Source: Rhodoferax sp. (GTDB lineage: Bacteria > Pseudomonadota > Gammaproteobacteria > Burkholderiales > Burkholderiaceae_C). Taken from it: a DNA stretch of 64,000 nt. This document shows positions 8,781 to 18,664 of the stretch, piece by piece. The stretch spans positions 49,781 to 113,780 of the forward strand of contig JAGOUM010000002.1 of the NCBI GenBank assembly GCA_018061265.1, written 5' to 3'. Each line of letters starts with the position of its first letter. Within the stretch, counting starts at the first letter, position 1. The notes beneath the pieces were generated by a model. The model saw only the letters and a program-made list of their open reading frames with translations. It searched no databases and was not told the origin of the DNA. A program made the position numbers and the translations under genes.

Positions 8781-11678
8781 ATGTCAGATCAATTCAGCCG
8801 TTGGCAGCGATTGGGATTAGGTGCCAAACTGGCATTAAGCAACCTGTTGCTGGTCGCAACAGTCATGACCCTGGGCGTACTTGCCATCACTTACGCGGTC
8901 TCTCAAACCATGCAGTTGCGCGCCACGCAGGAAGTCAGCGACAAGACCAGCATGCTGGTTGAACTGATCGCCAGCAGCGAACAGGACCTGAATCGCCGGA
9001 CCAAGGCCTTGTCCAGCGCGTTTGTGGGCAGCCTCGCGGGGACGTTTGAATTGGCCCCCAATCTGGTTGATGTCAAGGGTCGCGCCACACCCACGCTCCG
9101 CCTCGACGGCAAGGTTTTGAACTTGGACTTTGCACCGGTTGACCGCTTCACCGCCATGACCGGAGCAGTGGCCACCCTATTTGTGAGGTCTGGTGACGAT
9201 TTTGTGCGAATTTCAACCTCACTCAAGAACGGCCAAGGTGAACGTGCCATTGGAACACTGCTGGATCGAGCACACCCTGGTTACCAGGCTGTCGCAGCAG
9301 GCAACAGTTTTATCGGCTTGGCGACCTTGTTCGGCCGCCAGTACATGACGCATTACGATCCGATTCGCGATGCGCGGGGCAATGTGATTGGTCTGAGCTT
9401 TGTTGGACTGGATTTTTCTGACGACCTGAGCGCGTTGAAGTCCACGATTCGCGGGTTGAAGGTCGGCCAGACCGGTTATTTCTACGTCGTTGACGCGCAC
9501 CCAGGTGAACGGCTGGGCCAACTGCTGGTGCACCCCAATGCCGAGGGCAGCAATCTGCTGACGGCAAAAGACGCCAATGGACGCGAGTTTGTGCGCGAGA
9601 TACTGCAGCAGAAAACCGGAAGTCTGCGTTACAGCTGGGTCGAATCCGGTGATGCAGCCGCCATCCCCCGGGAGAAACTTGTGGCCTTTGCTCATCTGAA
9701 AAACTGGGACTGGGTGCTGGTCGGGGGCACCTACATGGATGAATACACCACCGAAGTTCCATTGTTGCGCAACACATTTGCTGCGGCGGCGCTGGTGACC
9801 ATCGTTTTGATTACGGGTGTATGGTTGCTGATGATTCGCAACATGGTGGTGCGTCCGCTGACCGTGGTCAGTGAGGCGGCTGACAAGATTGCGGCTGGCG
9901 ACCTGAGCACCCGCTTGCATGCAGAGCAACTTGACGAGATTGGCCACCTGACCATGGCCATGGGCAAGATGCAAAGTGTGCTGGGCCAGTTCCGGCAGGC
10001 ACAGGCCGACATGGCCGACGCGCACGATGCCGGCACCATCGACCACCGCATGCCCGCTGGCACATTGGCAGGCATCTATGGCACGATGGCGCAAAGCATC
10101 AATGCTTTGGTCCAGTCCCACATTGATCTCAAGAACCGCATCGTGGATGTGGTCACAGGTTACGCTGAGGGTAAGCTGGATGTGGCGATAGAACGCCTGC
10201 CGGGTCAAAAGGCACGCATCAGTGAAGCGGTTGACAAGGTCCAAATGACCCTGCGTCAAGCCAGCACAGCTGCCCGTTACAACGCCCGCGTCAAGGCGGC
10301 GCTGGACAATGTGAGCGTTCCGGTTCGCATTGCGAACGACGAAGGCACAGTGATTTACATCAATTACGCCCTGCAAGCCGTGCTGCGGCAAAACGCTGCG
10401 GCGTTTCGCGCGACTGTACCGGGATTTGACCCTGACCGTGTGATGGGTGCCAGCATCGGGATGTTCTATGCCAACCCCAAGGAAGCCGTAGAAAAGCTGC
10501 ATCGGCTGACAACTGTGGCGCATTCCAGAATGGAACTAGGCGGACGTATTTACGATGTCACCACCACACCAGTCATCACCCCGGAAGGTGCGCGCCTGGG
10601 TACGGTCGGACAATGGCAGGATGTGACCGATCAGATGGCCTCAGAGGACGAAATTGGTGTCGTTGTGGAGGCCGCCGCACAAGGCGACTTCAGCCAGCGC
10701 CTGAGTTTGCAAGGCAAGGGCGGATTTTTTGCCACGTTGTCAACGGGCATGAACAAATTGCTCGATACCAGCGAGGAGGCCATCGGTGATGTCGCCCAGG
10801 CGCTGGCTGAGTTCGCCCGTGGCAACCTGAACTACCGCATCACTCACGTTTACGACGGGATTTTCGGCAAAGTCCGCGAGAGCACCAACCTGACCGCGGA
10901 AAACCTGACACGGGTGATTGACGAAGTCCGAGAGGCTGCCAACTCATTGAGTGATGCCGCGCTTCAGGTCAGCACGACGGCACAAACCCTATCGCTTGCG
11001 GCCAGCGAACAGGCAGCCAGCGTCGAGCAGTCCACCACCCGTATCAATGTCATGTCCAGCAGTATTGGCCAGAACAGTGAAAACGCCCAAATCACCGACG
11101 GTATGGCCACCAAAACCAGCAAGGAAGCGGCCGACGGCGGCAATGCGGTAAGTCAAACTGTTGCTGCGATGAAGCAAATCGCCGCCAAGATTGGCATTGT
11201 GGATGACATCGCCTATCAGACCAATCTGCTGGCGCTCAACGCAGCAATCGAGGCCGCGCGTGCCGGGGAACACGGAAAAGGCTTTGCGGTTGTCGCGGCA
11301 GAAGTCCGAAAACTGGCCGAACGTAGCCAGGAAGCCGCCAAGGAGATCGGTGAACTGGCTGCCAACAGCGTTCACACTGCCGAACGCGCCGGGCACCTGC
11401 TCGACCAGATCGTGCCCAGCATCCAGAAGACGTCGCAGCTGGTGCAGGAAATTGCCTCCACATCAAGCGAACAAAGCCATTCCATCACACAAATTGGCAG
11501 CAGCATGGGGCAACTCTCACGGGCAACCCAGAAGAACGCAAGCGCATCCGAGGAATTGGCTGCGACCAGCGAGGAACTCTCGGCCCAGGCCGAACAACTG
11601 CAGCAATCCGTCGCTTTTTTTCACACGGATGGACCGGGAACTGTCATTGCCAAGGCAGATCAAGCAAGGCTAAGGTAG
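8781..11678 (+). CDS. Methyl-accepting chemotaxis protein with Cache, HAMP-like repeats and PAS
   Basis: A 965-residue chemoreceptor. Transmembrane helix 1 is ~15-43; a periplasmic Cache_3-Cache_2-type sensor follows (~60-330, with [30 protein letters not shown]); helix 2 is ~335-356; then HAMP (to ~410), a second HAMP-like block (GTIDHRMP... ~420-490), a PAS-like domain (~505-615), another HAMP-like block (~625-710) and the signalling coiled coil (~715-950). The hairpin tip [20 protein letters not shown] lies at ~808-835, the CheW/CheA contact. No C-terminal CheR-binding pentapeptide is seen. Its end overlaps by 9 bp the end of the convergent GGDEF-EAL gene. The ligand is unknown. Confidence 0.93.
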   Translation: MSDQFSRWQRLGLGAKLALSNLLLVATVMTLGVLAITYAVSQTMQLRATQEVSDKTSMLVELIASSEQDLNRRTKALSSAFVGSLAGTFELAPNLVDVKGRATPTLRLDGKVLNLDFAPVDRFTAMTGAVATLFVRSGDDFVRISTSLKNGQGERAIGTLLDRAHPGYQAVAAGNSFIGLATLFGRQYMTHYDPIRDARGNVIGLSFVGLDFSDDLSALKSTIRGLKVGQTGYFYVVDAHPGERLGQLLVHPNAEGSNLLTAKDANGREFVREILQQKTGSLRYSWVESGDAAAIPREKLVAFAHLKNWDWVLVGGTYMDEYTTEVPLLRNTFAAAALVTIVLITGVWLLMIRNMVVRPLTVVSEAADKIAAGDLSTRLHAEQLDEIGHLTMAMGKMQSVLGQFRQAQADMADAHDAGTIDHRMPAGTLAGIYGTMAQSINALVQSHIDLKNRIVDVVTGYAEGKLDVAIERLPGQKARISEAVDKVQMTLRQASTAARYNARVKAALDNVSVPVRIANDEGTVIYINYALQAVLRQNAAAFRATVPGFDPDRVMGASIGMFYANPKEAVEKLHRLTTVAHSRMELGGRIYDVTTTPVITPEGARLGTVGQWQDVTDQMASEDEIGVVVEAAAQGDFSQRLSLQGKGGFFATLSTGMNKLLDTSEEAIGDVAQALAEFARGNLNYRITHVYDGIFGKVRESTNLTAENLTRVIDEVREAANSLSDAALQVSTTAQTLSLAASEQAASVEQSTTRINVMSSSIGQNSENAQITDGMATKTSKEAADGGNAVSQTVAAMKQIAAKIGIVDDIAYQTNLLALNAAIEAARAGEHGKGFAVVAAEVRKLAERSQEAAKEIGELAANSVHTAERAGHLLDQIVPSIQKTSQLVQEIASTSSEQSHSITQIGSSMGQLSRATQKNASASEELAATSEELSAQAEQLQQSVAFFHTDGPGTVIAKADQARLR

Positions 11679-14600
11679 CAAACTCTCGAACCGCTTGAGT
11701 AATTCGTCACGCATTTGCCGTAACTGTGGCAACTGCTGCAGCGCGGCATGCGACTGCTGATGCTGATGCATCTGGCAAAGCTGACTGCCAAAATCATGAA
11801 TGGCCTGGTGCAGGCGAATCAGGTCTTTCACCGCTTGCGAGTCCGGGCACTGGAGCCGTGCCTTGCCTTCAAGCCAAAGGCCGACGTTGCATTGAGCGGG
11901 ATCCATTTGTGCCCGATTCTCGGCGTTGCCCTGCAGATATGCCTCCAGCAACAACACCCAGGCACGATGCTCGGCACTGGCAAAGAGCAAAGGCATGTCC
12001 TGACGCGATACCACTTCCACATTGCGCCAAAGCGGGTCACCCTGCCATAGGTTGACCCAGCCAGGCATGTCGCTGGCCGGCATTGGCCTGGCAATGCCAT
12101 ACCCTTGCGCCAATTCACAACCCAATCGAAGCAACATCAGACCATGCTCGGCCGTCTCCACACCCTCAGCGATCACCTGACGGTGGAACGAGGCTGACAT
12201 GTCCAGCACACCGACCAAAATCGACAAATCGTCCGGATCATCCAGCATGTCGCGCACAAAACTGCGGTCAATCTTCAGTTGTGCAACTGGCAAACGTTTC
12301 AGGTAAGTCAGCGACGAATAGCCGGTTCCGAAGTCATCCAGTGAAAAATAGACGCCGATCGTGCGGCATTGCGCCATGATGGCAGTCACACGCGCCATGT
12401 CCTCCAGCGCACTGGTCTCCAGCACCTCGATCATCAGGTCAGCCGGTGTGACCAGCGGATAACGCGCCAGACTAACACGAAGGTGATCAACAAAACCTGA
12501 CTGCTGCAGCTGGCGTGCACCCACGTTGACGCTCACGGGTATGTGCAGGCCGATCGACCGCCAGGCGCTGACCTGTGCCAAGGCACTGTCAATCACCCAG
12601 CAGCCAACATCCACCGCCAGCGGTTGATCTTCCGTCAAGGGCAGAAACTCGGCGGGTGCCAGCAGACCTCGGTCGGGATGCAGCCACCGGATCAATGCCT
12701 CGGCACCAACCACTGCGCCGCTGCGCATGTTGACCTTGGGTTGGTAGTACAGCACAAACTCACCGCGCTCCAGTGCTTGGCGCATGCGCTGCAAGCTTTC
12801 GAACTGCCCACGCAAACTGTGGTCATGCTCAGCGTCGAAGAAGTGATAACGATTTTTTCCTGCCTGTTTCGCTTGGTACATGGCCTGGTCTGCCTGACGC
12901 AACAATTGCTCGGCATCCACGTCCTGGCTCTGTGGATAGGTTGTCACCCCGATGCTGACCGAAATGCGCAACTCCCGCCCCAGCAATGTAACCGGACTAT
13001 CGACTGCGGCCAACAGGCGTCGCAACAAGGTCACTCCATCGGGTGGGCCCTGTGCCCCCAGCATCACCGCGACAAACTCGTCACCTCCCAGTCGCGCCAG
13101 GGTATCACCCTCACGCAGGGCTTGTTTCATGCGCGCAGCCAGCACCAAAAGCAACTGGTCACCCACCTCATGGCCATAGCTGTCATTGACAAACTTGAAA
13201 CCATCCAGGTCGAGGTAAGCCACCGCCAGTTGTTCACCTCTGCGACTGACCTGCAACATACCCTGGCGCAAGCGGTCGGCAAACAAGACCCGGTTCGGCA
13301 AGCCCGTCAAGGCGTCAAAGTGCGCCATCCGTTCAAGTTGTTGCTGATGCTGCCGCACTGTGGTCACGTCCATGTAAAGCATGACGAAACCACCCTGCGG
13401 CAAAGGTGTACCCAGCACTTCGACTGACTGGCCACTGGCCAACACCCGCTCAAACCGGTGTGGTGTCGCTTGCCGAACCTGCTGCAAGCGGTCCTGTACC
13501 GTTTGTGCCACGTCGACAGGACCGAAGTCCCCGCGGTCGGCAATGAAGTGCAGGACATCATCAAACCGCAAACCAGTCTGGGACATCAGGTGGTCAGGCA
13601 GTGCCATCATGCTTTGGTAGCGTGCACTAAACGCGGTGATCCGCATCGCCGAGTCCACCACCAACACCCCCCCAGGGAAATTTTCGATAATGGCTGACAG
13701 TTGATCATTCTGGCTTTGCAACCGGGCTTCAATCACGCTGAGGGCCGCGACTTGCTGGCTTAATGCCTGGGCACGGGCATCCAGTTCATTCTGGTTACCG
13801 AGCAAGGTTTCTCGCATGCTGGCCTGGCTGCTGGCCAGTTCGGCAATTTCCTGCACATTGCTGCTCATCTGCAGAGTATGCTGAAAGTCAAGGGAACCAA
13901 TACGTTGACTGGCCTGCGCCAATGCTTCCAATGGGCGGGACAGGCGCAAAGTGCCGACCCTGATCATCCACAATGTCAGCATCACCACCACCAGCAACGC
14001 CAGCCCCAGGGCCAGCGCCACAGGTTGCCAGGCAGGCACAAAATCTGCCCGCGGCGCCAACACCATCACCCACAGACGTTGGTCGCCCAACTGGTATGGG
14101 CGCACGCTGAGCAACCAAGCGGTGTCACCGGTCAGGTAAGACATCACTTCGGCCTGTTTTCTGTTCTGCGCGCGCCAGTGCGCCAGACCGTCGGTGACGG
14201 GTGCCAGACCAAGGTCTGCCACTGGCTTCAACGTCCCCTTGAGCCACTCAGACTGCCTGGCAGGGTCCAGAGGTGCGGGCAGAGCCAACACCTTTTCGTC
14301 GTCGGTGACCACCAACGCGAGGCCATTCATCCCGACGCTGGCACCCATGGTGACCCTGGACAGGTCGCGCAACTTCAGATCAAACCCGAGTACAAAGTCC
14401 TGACCATCCTGCAAACGCAGGCGCCTTGATGCGGTGATGCCCGGATCACCCGTGGTAAAAAAAGTGTAAGGCGCACTCCAGAACACACTGCCCGGTACCG
14501 GCTGTGACATCGCCCCCTCGAACCAGGGTCGTCGCCGCGGGTCGTAGGTCTGTTCGGACCAACTGCGACTGACAACACCGTCGGCACCCTGCTCGATCAG

Positions 14601-15038
14601 CCAGTGTTTGTTTAAACCCCACTTCGGAATGTCGGTCATACGATTGCGCCACTGATTGCGGTCCTGCTTGAGTAGCAGCCAGCCTTGGCCCGTCGAGTTG
14701 CCCGCGACCACCGACGTCAGTTGACTGATCTCCTGCAGGATTGGCTTGAACTGCGCATTGAACACATCTGGCGAATCAAGCGCTGGAGCGCGACCGGCCA
14801 GCCACGCCTCGCTCATCATCAACATGCGAACGGGTGGCTGAAAAGTCATGTTCAAACCAGTATCGACCTGCATGCTGGCGGCATCAAACTGGGCACGGGA
14901 GATCTGGTTGGCCATTGGCAACATACCGAATGCAATAAAGCAGATCGACACCATGAGTGCCGTGCCCACCATCAGTGCCAACGCGCGACGCTGAATCAAT
15001 TGCCTCAGTGGCTGCAGAGTATTCAATTTGCCTGCCAT
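11670..15038 (-). CDS. dCache-HAMP-PAS-GGDEF-EAL protein with C-terminal CZB zinc-binding domain
   Basis: A 1122-residue membrane-bound c-di-GMP enzyme. Helices near 20-45 and 340-362 flank a periplasmic double-Cache-like sensor; HAMP (~365-415) and PAS (~455-565) follow. GGDEF is intact at 651-655 and EAL at 780-782, with [10 protein letters not shown] and LKIDRSF present, so both cyclase and phosphodiesterase activity are possible. The last ~100 residues form a CZB domain: H1024 (HRAW), C1050 (CNVGLWL), H1077 and H1081 (HQAIH) are the four expected zinc ligands. CZB domains sense zinc or hypochlorite-type oxidants in chemoreceptors and in DgcZ. Starts 2 bp after an HDOD gene, itself 2 bp after tex. 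Confidence 0.92.
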   Translation of the reverse strand: MAGKLNTLQPLRQLIQRRALALMVGTALMVSICFIAFGMLPMANQISRAQFDAASMQVDTGLNMTFQPPVRMLMMSEAWLAGRAPALDSPDVFNAQFKPILQEISQLTSVVAGNSTGQGWLLLKQDRNQWRNRMTDIPKWGLNKHWLIEQGADGVVSRSWSEQTYDPRRRPWFEGAMSQPVPGSVFWSAPYTFFTTGDPGITASRRLRLQDGQDFVLGFDLKLRDLSRVTMGASVGMNGLALVVTDDEKVLALPAPLDPARQSEWLKGTLKPVADLGLAPVTDGLAHWRAQNRKQAEVMSYLTGDTAWLLSVRPYQLGDQRLWVMVLAPRADFVPAWQPVALALGLALLVVVMLTLWMIRVGTLRLSRPLEALAQASQRIGSLDFQHTLQMSSNVQEIAELASSQASMRETLLGNQNELDARAQALSQQVAALSVIEARLQSQNDQLSAIIENFPGGVLVVDSAMRITAFSARYQSMMALPDHLMSQTGLRFDDVLHFIADRGDFGPVDVAQTVQDRLQQVRQATPHRFERVLASGQSVEVLGTPLPQGGFVMLYMDVTTVRQHQQQLERMAHFDALTGLPNRVLFADRLRQGMLQVSRRGEQLAVAYLDLDGFKFVNDSYGHEVGDQLLLVLAARMKQALREGDTLARLGGDEFVAVMLGAQGPPDGVTLLRRLLAAVDSPVTLLGRELRISVSIGVTTYPQSQDVDAEQLLRQADQAMYQAKQAGKNRYHFFDAEHDHSLRGQFESLQRMRQALERGEFVLYYQPKVNMRSGAVVGAEALIRWLHPDRGLLAPAEFLPLTEDQPLAVDVGCWVIDSALAQVSAWRSIGLHIPVSVNVGARQLQQSGFVDHLRVSLARYPLVTPADLMIEVLETSALEDMARVTAIMAQCRTIGVYFSLDDFGTGYSSLTYLKRLPVAQLKIDRSFVRDMLDDPDDLSILVGVLDMSASFHRQVIAEGVETAEHGLMLLRLGCELAQGYGIARPMPASDMPGWVNLWQGDPLWRNVEVVSRQDMPLLFASAEHRAWVLLLEAYLQGNAENRAQMDPAQCNVGLWLEGKARLQCPDSQAVKDLIRLHQAIHDFGSQLCQMHQHQQSHAALQQLPQLRQMRDELLKRFESLLP

Positions 15039-15040
15039 GT

Positions 15041-15874
15041 TCAGCCAATGGGTTCCAGCAGCGCCCGACCGGGCACCTGGGCCGACCAGTCGATGGGATC
15101 CTGCTGCAGCACCATATCAATGTCCAGGCCAAGCACTTCGGCCACGACACCCGGAAATGTTACGGTCATCATGTTTTGTGTAAATCCCGCCTGACGCGCC
15201 CTGGAGCGCCAGGCAGCCAGGTGCACCACGCCTGCCAGCGGTTCGTAGGCATCGTTGTCGAACGGGGCCGTCAGATACTGCAGGGCGTCCGCGATGGCCT
15301 GCGGGAAATGCCATTGCTGCGCCAGCCAGGCGCTGGCCTGGGTGTAACAAAAACCAAAAGCCTGTCGCTCAAGGCGCTCGCGTTTGAGCTCGAGGGGCCC
15401 CACCTCAGCATCAAGTGCCACTGCCTGCGGCAGGGCTGCACGCATCGCTAAAGTCCCTACGCCGTGCATTAACCCGGCGGTGTAGGCGGCTTGCTGGTTC
15501 TGCCGCACCAAGCCCGCCAGTGAGCGAGCGACCTTGGCGCAGTCACGGCTGTAGGCCCAGAATTGTGTCATTGACAGCCCGCAGACCAGGCGCGGCGTGG
15601 TAAAGCCTGCTGCAGAGGTCACCATGGCCTGCACCTGCCCCAGCCGCAAGATGGCCAATGCCTCACTGACACAATGGACCTGTCCACTCAAATTGAAGAA
15701 CGCCGCATTGGCCGCCTGCAGCACCCGGGTGGTCAAAGCCGGGTCGGTGTTGATGAACTGCACCACCCGTCGCAAGTCCGGCTGCGGGCGCGACAACTCC
15801 GCCAGCAACAGTGCCACCACGCGGGGTGCGCTGGGAATGACAAAACGTGGCGACAGAACTTCAGCCAGTTGCAT
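15041..15874 (-). CDS. HDOD domain protein
   Basis: A 277-residue stand-alone HDOD protein. Family landmarks are LSPRFVIPSAPRVVALLL at the start, VVQFINTDPALTTRVLQAANAAFF, SEALAILRLGQVQAMV, and GLMHGVGTLAM where the catalytic HD pair is lost (His-Gly). It sits 2 bp downstream of tex and 2 bp upstream of the GGDEF-EAL-CZB gene on the same strand, so the three are almost certainly one transcript. The tight pairing suggests it works with the c-di-GMP enzyme, but there is no direct evidence. It differs from the other two HDOD proteins in the window in sequence and in its degenerate HD site. Confidence 0.85.
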   Translation of the reverse strand: MQLAEVLSPRFVIPSAPRVVALLLAELSRPQPDLRRVVQFINTDPALTTRVLQAANAAFFNLSGQVHCVSEALAILRLGQVQAMVTSAAGFTTPRLVCGLSMTQFWAYSRDCAKVARSLAGLVRQNQQAAYTAGLMHGVGTLAMRAALPQAVALDAEVGPLELKRERLERQAFGFCYTQASAWLAQQWHFPQAIADALQYLTAPFDNDAYEPLAGVVHLAAWRSRARQAGFTQNMMTVTFPGVVAEVLGLDIDMVLQQDPIDWSAQVPGRALLEPIG

Positions 15875-15876
15875 AC

Positions 15877-18324
15877 TTATTGACCAAGCCCCTTCAGTTT
15901 GGCGAAAGCACTCGACATAGCCGTGGATTGTGGCGCATGTCCGCGTTGGCGTTGGCCTTGGACGCCACGTTGTTGCATTGAGACACTTTGAAATCGGTTA
16001 TCTCCGACCTTCTGCTCCTGTGGCGATTGGCCCAGCTTCATGGTCAATGCAATGCGCTTACGTGCCACATCCACCTCCACCACCTGCACTTTGACAATAT
16101 CGCCGGCTTTCACCACCTCACGCGCATCCTTGATAAACCTGTGCGCCAGCTGACTCACATGAACCAGGCCATCCTGATGCACACCGAGGTCAACAAACGC
16201 CCCAAAAGCGGCAACGTTACTGATCGTGCCTTCCAGCACCATACCCTCTTTCAGATCATGGATGTCGTTGACACCCTCATTAAAGCGAGCGACCCTGAAA
16301 TTCGGGCGCGGGTCACGACCGGGCTTCTCCAACTCCGCCAAAATGTCCTGGACGGTGATCACACCGAACTCTTGATTGGCGAACAGCTCTGGCCGTAACG
16401 CTTGAAGCACATCGGCCCGACCCATCAGCGCAGCCACCGGTCTGTCGGTACTGGCCATGATGGCGTGCACAACCGGATAGGTCTCGGGGTGAACACCGGT
16501 CATATCCAAGGGGTTGTCACCGTCTCGAATTCTCAAAAAACCAGCGCTTTGCTCAAAAGTTTTGGCGCCAAGTCCCGACACCTGCAACAACTGGGCACGG
16601 TTGACAAAGGCACCATTGGCCTCACGCCAGCGAACCACCGCCCGTGCAACGCCACCAGACAGCCCGGAAACCCTTGACAACAAGGGCACACTTGCCGTGT
16701 TGAGGTCAACCCCAACGGCGTTAACACAGTCCTCCACCACAGCGTCGAGCGCCCGGGCCAGATCGGACTGATTCACGTCATGCTGGTATTGCCCGACACC
16801 GATGGACTTAGGATCAATTTTGACCAATTCGGCCAGCGGGTCCTGCAAGCGCCGCGCGATGCTTGCGGCACCACGCAGACTCACATCGACATCGGGCATT
16901 TCCTGACTGGCAAACTCACTGGCCGAATACACTGACGCCCCAGCCTCACTGACAACTACCTTTTCAATAGCATTAAAACCTTTATTACATTGCGCTAGGG
17001 CCGAATTTCCCAATAATTTGAGCAACTCCCCAGCGAGGCGGTCGGTTTCCCGGCTGGCGGTGCCATTCCCTATAGCAATCAGGTTGACACCATGACGCAA
17101 ACATAAATGACGAAGAGTTTGCAGCGCACCATCCCAGTCGCGGCGCGGTTCATGCGGGTAAACCGTCGTCGTGTCAACCAATTTACCGGTGGTATCGACC
17201 ACTGCAACTTTCACGCCGGTACGAATTCCCGGGTCCAGACCCAGTACGACGCGTGGCCCGGCGGGTGCTGCAAGCAAAAGATCTCGTAGATTGTCGGCAA
17301 ACACCTTGATGGCCACCGCCTCCGCGGCATCACGCAGCCGAGCAAAAAGTTCACGTTCGGTGGACAGACTCAGTTTGACGCGCCAGGTCCAGGCCACACA
17401 TTTGCGGATCAAATCATCCGCTGGCCGGTGCTGATGCTGCCAGCCCAGCTGGACTGCAATCCGGCCTTCAGCCAAACTGTTGGCGTGATGACTTCGTTTT
17501 CCTACGGAGTCGGGTGATTCTTCTGACGGCGCTAAGGGCTGTTTTCCGGAGGTGCCCTGCGCACCGAGAACAAGCGATTCTGGCAGCACCAGGCGCACCT
17601 CAAGAATCTCCTGTCCACGTCCCCTGAATACAGCCAACGCCCGATGCGAAGGCACGCGGCAGATCGGCTCCTGATAGTCGAAATAATCTCGAAACTTGGC
17701 GACCTCGACCTGCTGTGGGTCCTTGCCTTCTAACAGGCGGCTGCTGAACAAACCTTCGGCCCATATCCACTCGCGCAGTTCCCGAACCAGGTTGGCGTCC
17801 TCCGCCCAGCGTTCGCTGAGGACGTCTCGAACACCATCGAGTACCGATTGCACCGAGGTGAAATCGTCCCCCGAATCATTTTTTTCCAATTTGACATAAG
17901 CCTGCGCCGCCACAGCCGGGTCCTTGGATGGGTCATTCATGATCGCATGGGCCAGGGGTTCGAGTCCCGCTTCACGCGCGATCTGCCCCTTGGTTCGCCG
18001 CTTTGCCTTGTAGGGCAGATACAAATCTTCAAGTTCCTGCTTGGTCGATGCCGCCATCAACGCCGCGCGCAACGCAGAATGCATCTTGCCTTGCTCTTCA
18101 ATGCTGGCAATCACGCTTGTGCGTCGCTGCTGCAGTTCGCGCAAATAGCCCAAACGTGACTCGAGCGCACGCAACTGGATATCGTCAAGCCCACCAGTGG
18201 CTTCTTTGCGGTATCGGGCGATGAAGGGCACGGTCGCACCCCCGTCCAGAAGTTCGATAGCGGCGCTGACCTGTGGAGCATTGACGCCAAGTTCGCGGGT
18301 GATCTGTTGAATGAGGAGTTGCAT
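15877..18324 (-). CDS. tex: Tex family RNA-binding transcription accessory protein
   Basis: An 815-residue protein (E. coli YhgF/Tex is about 773). Domains in order: helical Tex N-domain (1-190), YqgF/RNase H-like fold (VVLGLDPGIRTGVKVAVVD), the strongly conserved VVVSEAGASVYSASE and VDVSLRGAASIARRLQDPLAELVKIDPKSIGVGQYQHDV blocks, HhH pair (LNTASVPLLSRVSGL), and a C-terminal S1 domain (GMVLEGTISNVAAFGAFVD). Start set at the ATG giving MQLLIQQITRELGV; an upstream ATG adds 37 non-conserved residues. About 26 extra residues lie before the WTWR region (bases 17476-17570), and a dispersed-repeat copy lies before VVVSEAG. First gene of an apparent operon with an HDOD and a GGDEF-EAL gene. Confidence 0.95.
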   Translation of the reverse strand: MQLLIQQITRELGVNAPQVSAAIELLDGGATVPFIARYRKEATGGLDDIQLRALESRLGYLRELQQRRTSVIASIEEQGKMHSALRAALMAASTKQELEDLYLPYKAKRRTKGQIAREAGLEPLAHAIMNDPSKDPAVAAQAYVKLEKNDSGDDFTSVQSVLDGVRDVLSERWAEDANLVRELREWIWAEGLFSSRLLEGKDPQQVEVAKFRDYFDYQEPICRVPSHRALAVFRGRGQEILEVRLVLPESLVLGAQGTSGKQPLAPSEESPDSVGKRSHHANSLAEGRIAVQLGWQHQHRPADDLIRKCVAWTWRVKLSLSTERELFARLRDAAEAVAIKVFADNLRDLLLAAPAGPRVVLGLDPGIRTGVKVAVVDTTGKLVDTTTVYPHEPRRDWDGALQTLRHLCLRHGVNLIAIGNGTASRETDRLAGELLKLLGNSALAQCNKGFNAIEKVVVSEAGASVYSASEFASQEMPDVDVSLRGAASIARRLQDPLAELVKIDPKSIGVGQYQHDVNQSDLARALDAVVEDCVNAVGVDLNTASVPLLSRVSGLSGGVARAVVRWREANGAFVNRAQLLQVSGLGAKTFEQSAGFLRIRDGDNPLDMTGVHPETYPVVHAIMASTDRPVAALMGRADVLQALRPELFANQEFGVITVQDILAELEKPGRDPRPNFRVARFNEGVNDIHDLKEGMVLEGTISNVAAFGAFVDLGVHQDGLVHVSQLAHRFIKDAREVVKAGDIVKVQVVEVDVARKRIALTMKLGQSPQEQKVGDNRFQSVSMQQRGVQGQRQRGHAPQSTAMSSAFAKLKGLGQ
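16968..16996 (-). repeat. Dispersed AGCSC-N18-nnGCTA repeat, copy 3
   Basis: Minus strand AGCGC, 18 bp, ATGCTA, then TTGAAAA. Sense to tex, read as A-x7-A-I just before the VVVSEAGASVYSAS block, at a point where Tex proteins vary in length. Confidence 0.6.
17476..17570 (-). other. In-frame insertion within tex
   Basis: Between the conserved FRGRG...EVRL and PADD...WTWR segments, this Tex has roughly 26 more residues than E. coli YhgF as I recall it. The extra part (GTSGKQPLAPSEESPDSVGK followed by RSHHANS) is polar and Ser/Pro-rich. Its DNA contains a small inverted repeat, GGTGC-CCTGC-GCACC (plus-strand orientation). It does not match the nnGCTA repeat family. No second copy was seen in this window. 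Confidence 0.5.
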
Positions 18325-18664
18325 GGATCTGCAGTGGACCCGCCAACCTGATGGCGGCATATTGACAAAGCGCAGGAGTGTGCCACAGCCTTCGTCGGGC
18401 ACGTCGAATGGGCCAGGCCAAAGACTCAAAGCCACCTGGTCGGGTTTCTTGATCCGGATCGGCAGACTATCGATAGCAAGTTTTTGACATCTGGCATGAC
18501 GAATTTGCCGATCTATAGAACCGCTCTAGCTATGAATTCAACACATCGCCGCCAGAAGTCGCTATGCTTTGCTGTTATATTGAAGGCGTTGGAATCAATG
18601 CATCCAAGTTGAGGTGCACAAGGCCGCTTAGATTGTCTACAAAACTGCCACATCAGAACCGCTT
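18325..18664. other. Divergent intergenic region between tex and the HDOD-histidine kinase
   Basis: 340 bp without a convincing gene. It is AT-rich in 18460-18600 and must hold the promoters of both divergent operons. A TATATT hexamer at 18576-18581 is a possible -10 for the kinase operon but I could not pair it with a convincing -35. GATAGC and TAGCTAT words at 18470-18535 resemble the dispersed repeat but lack its 18-bp spacing. Confidence 0.4.

Noticed and set aside
9219-10523. 434-codon open frame on the minus strand opposite the chemoreceptor
   Set aside because: His/Gln-rich shadow translation with no domain; the plus strand encodes an intact Cache-HAMP-PAS chemoreceptor.
18470-18540. 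Possible tenth copy of the dispersed repeat in the tex/kinase intergenic region
   Set aside because: GATAGC and TAGCTAT words are present but no GCSC lies at 18 bp, so it fails the rule shared by the nine others; it could be a degenerate copy.
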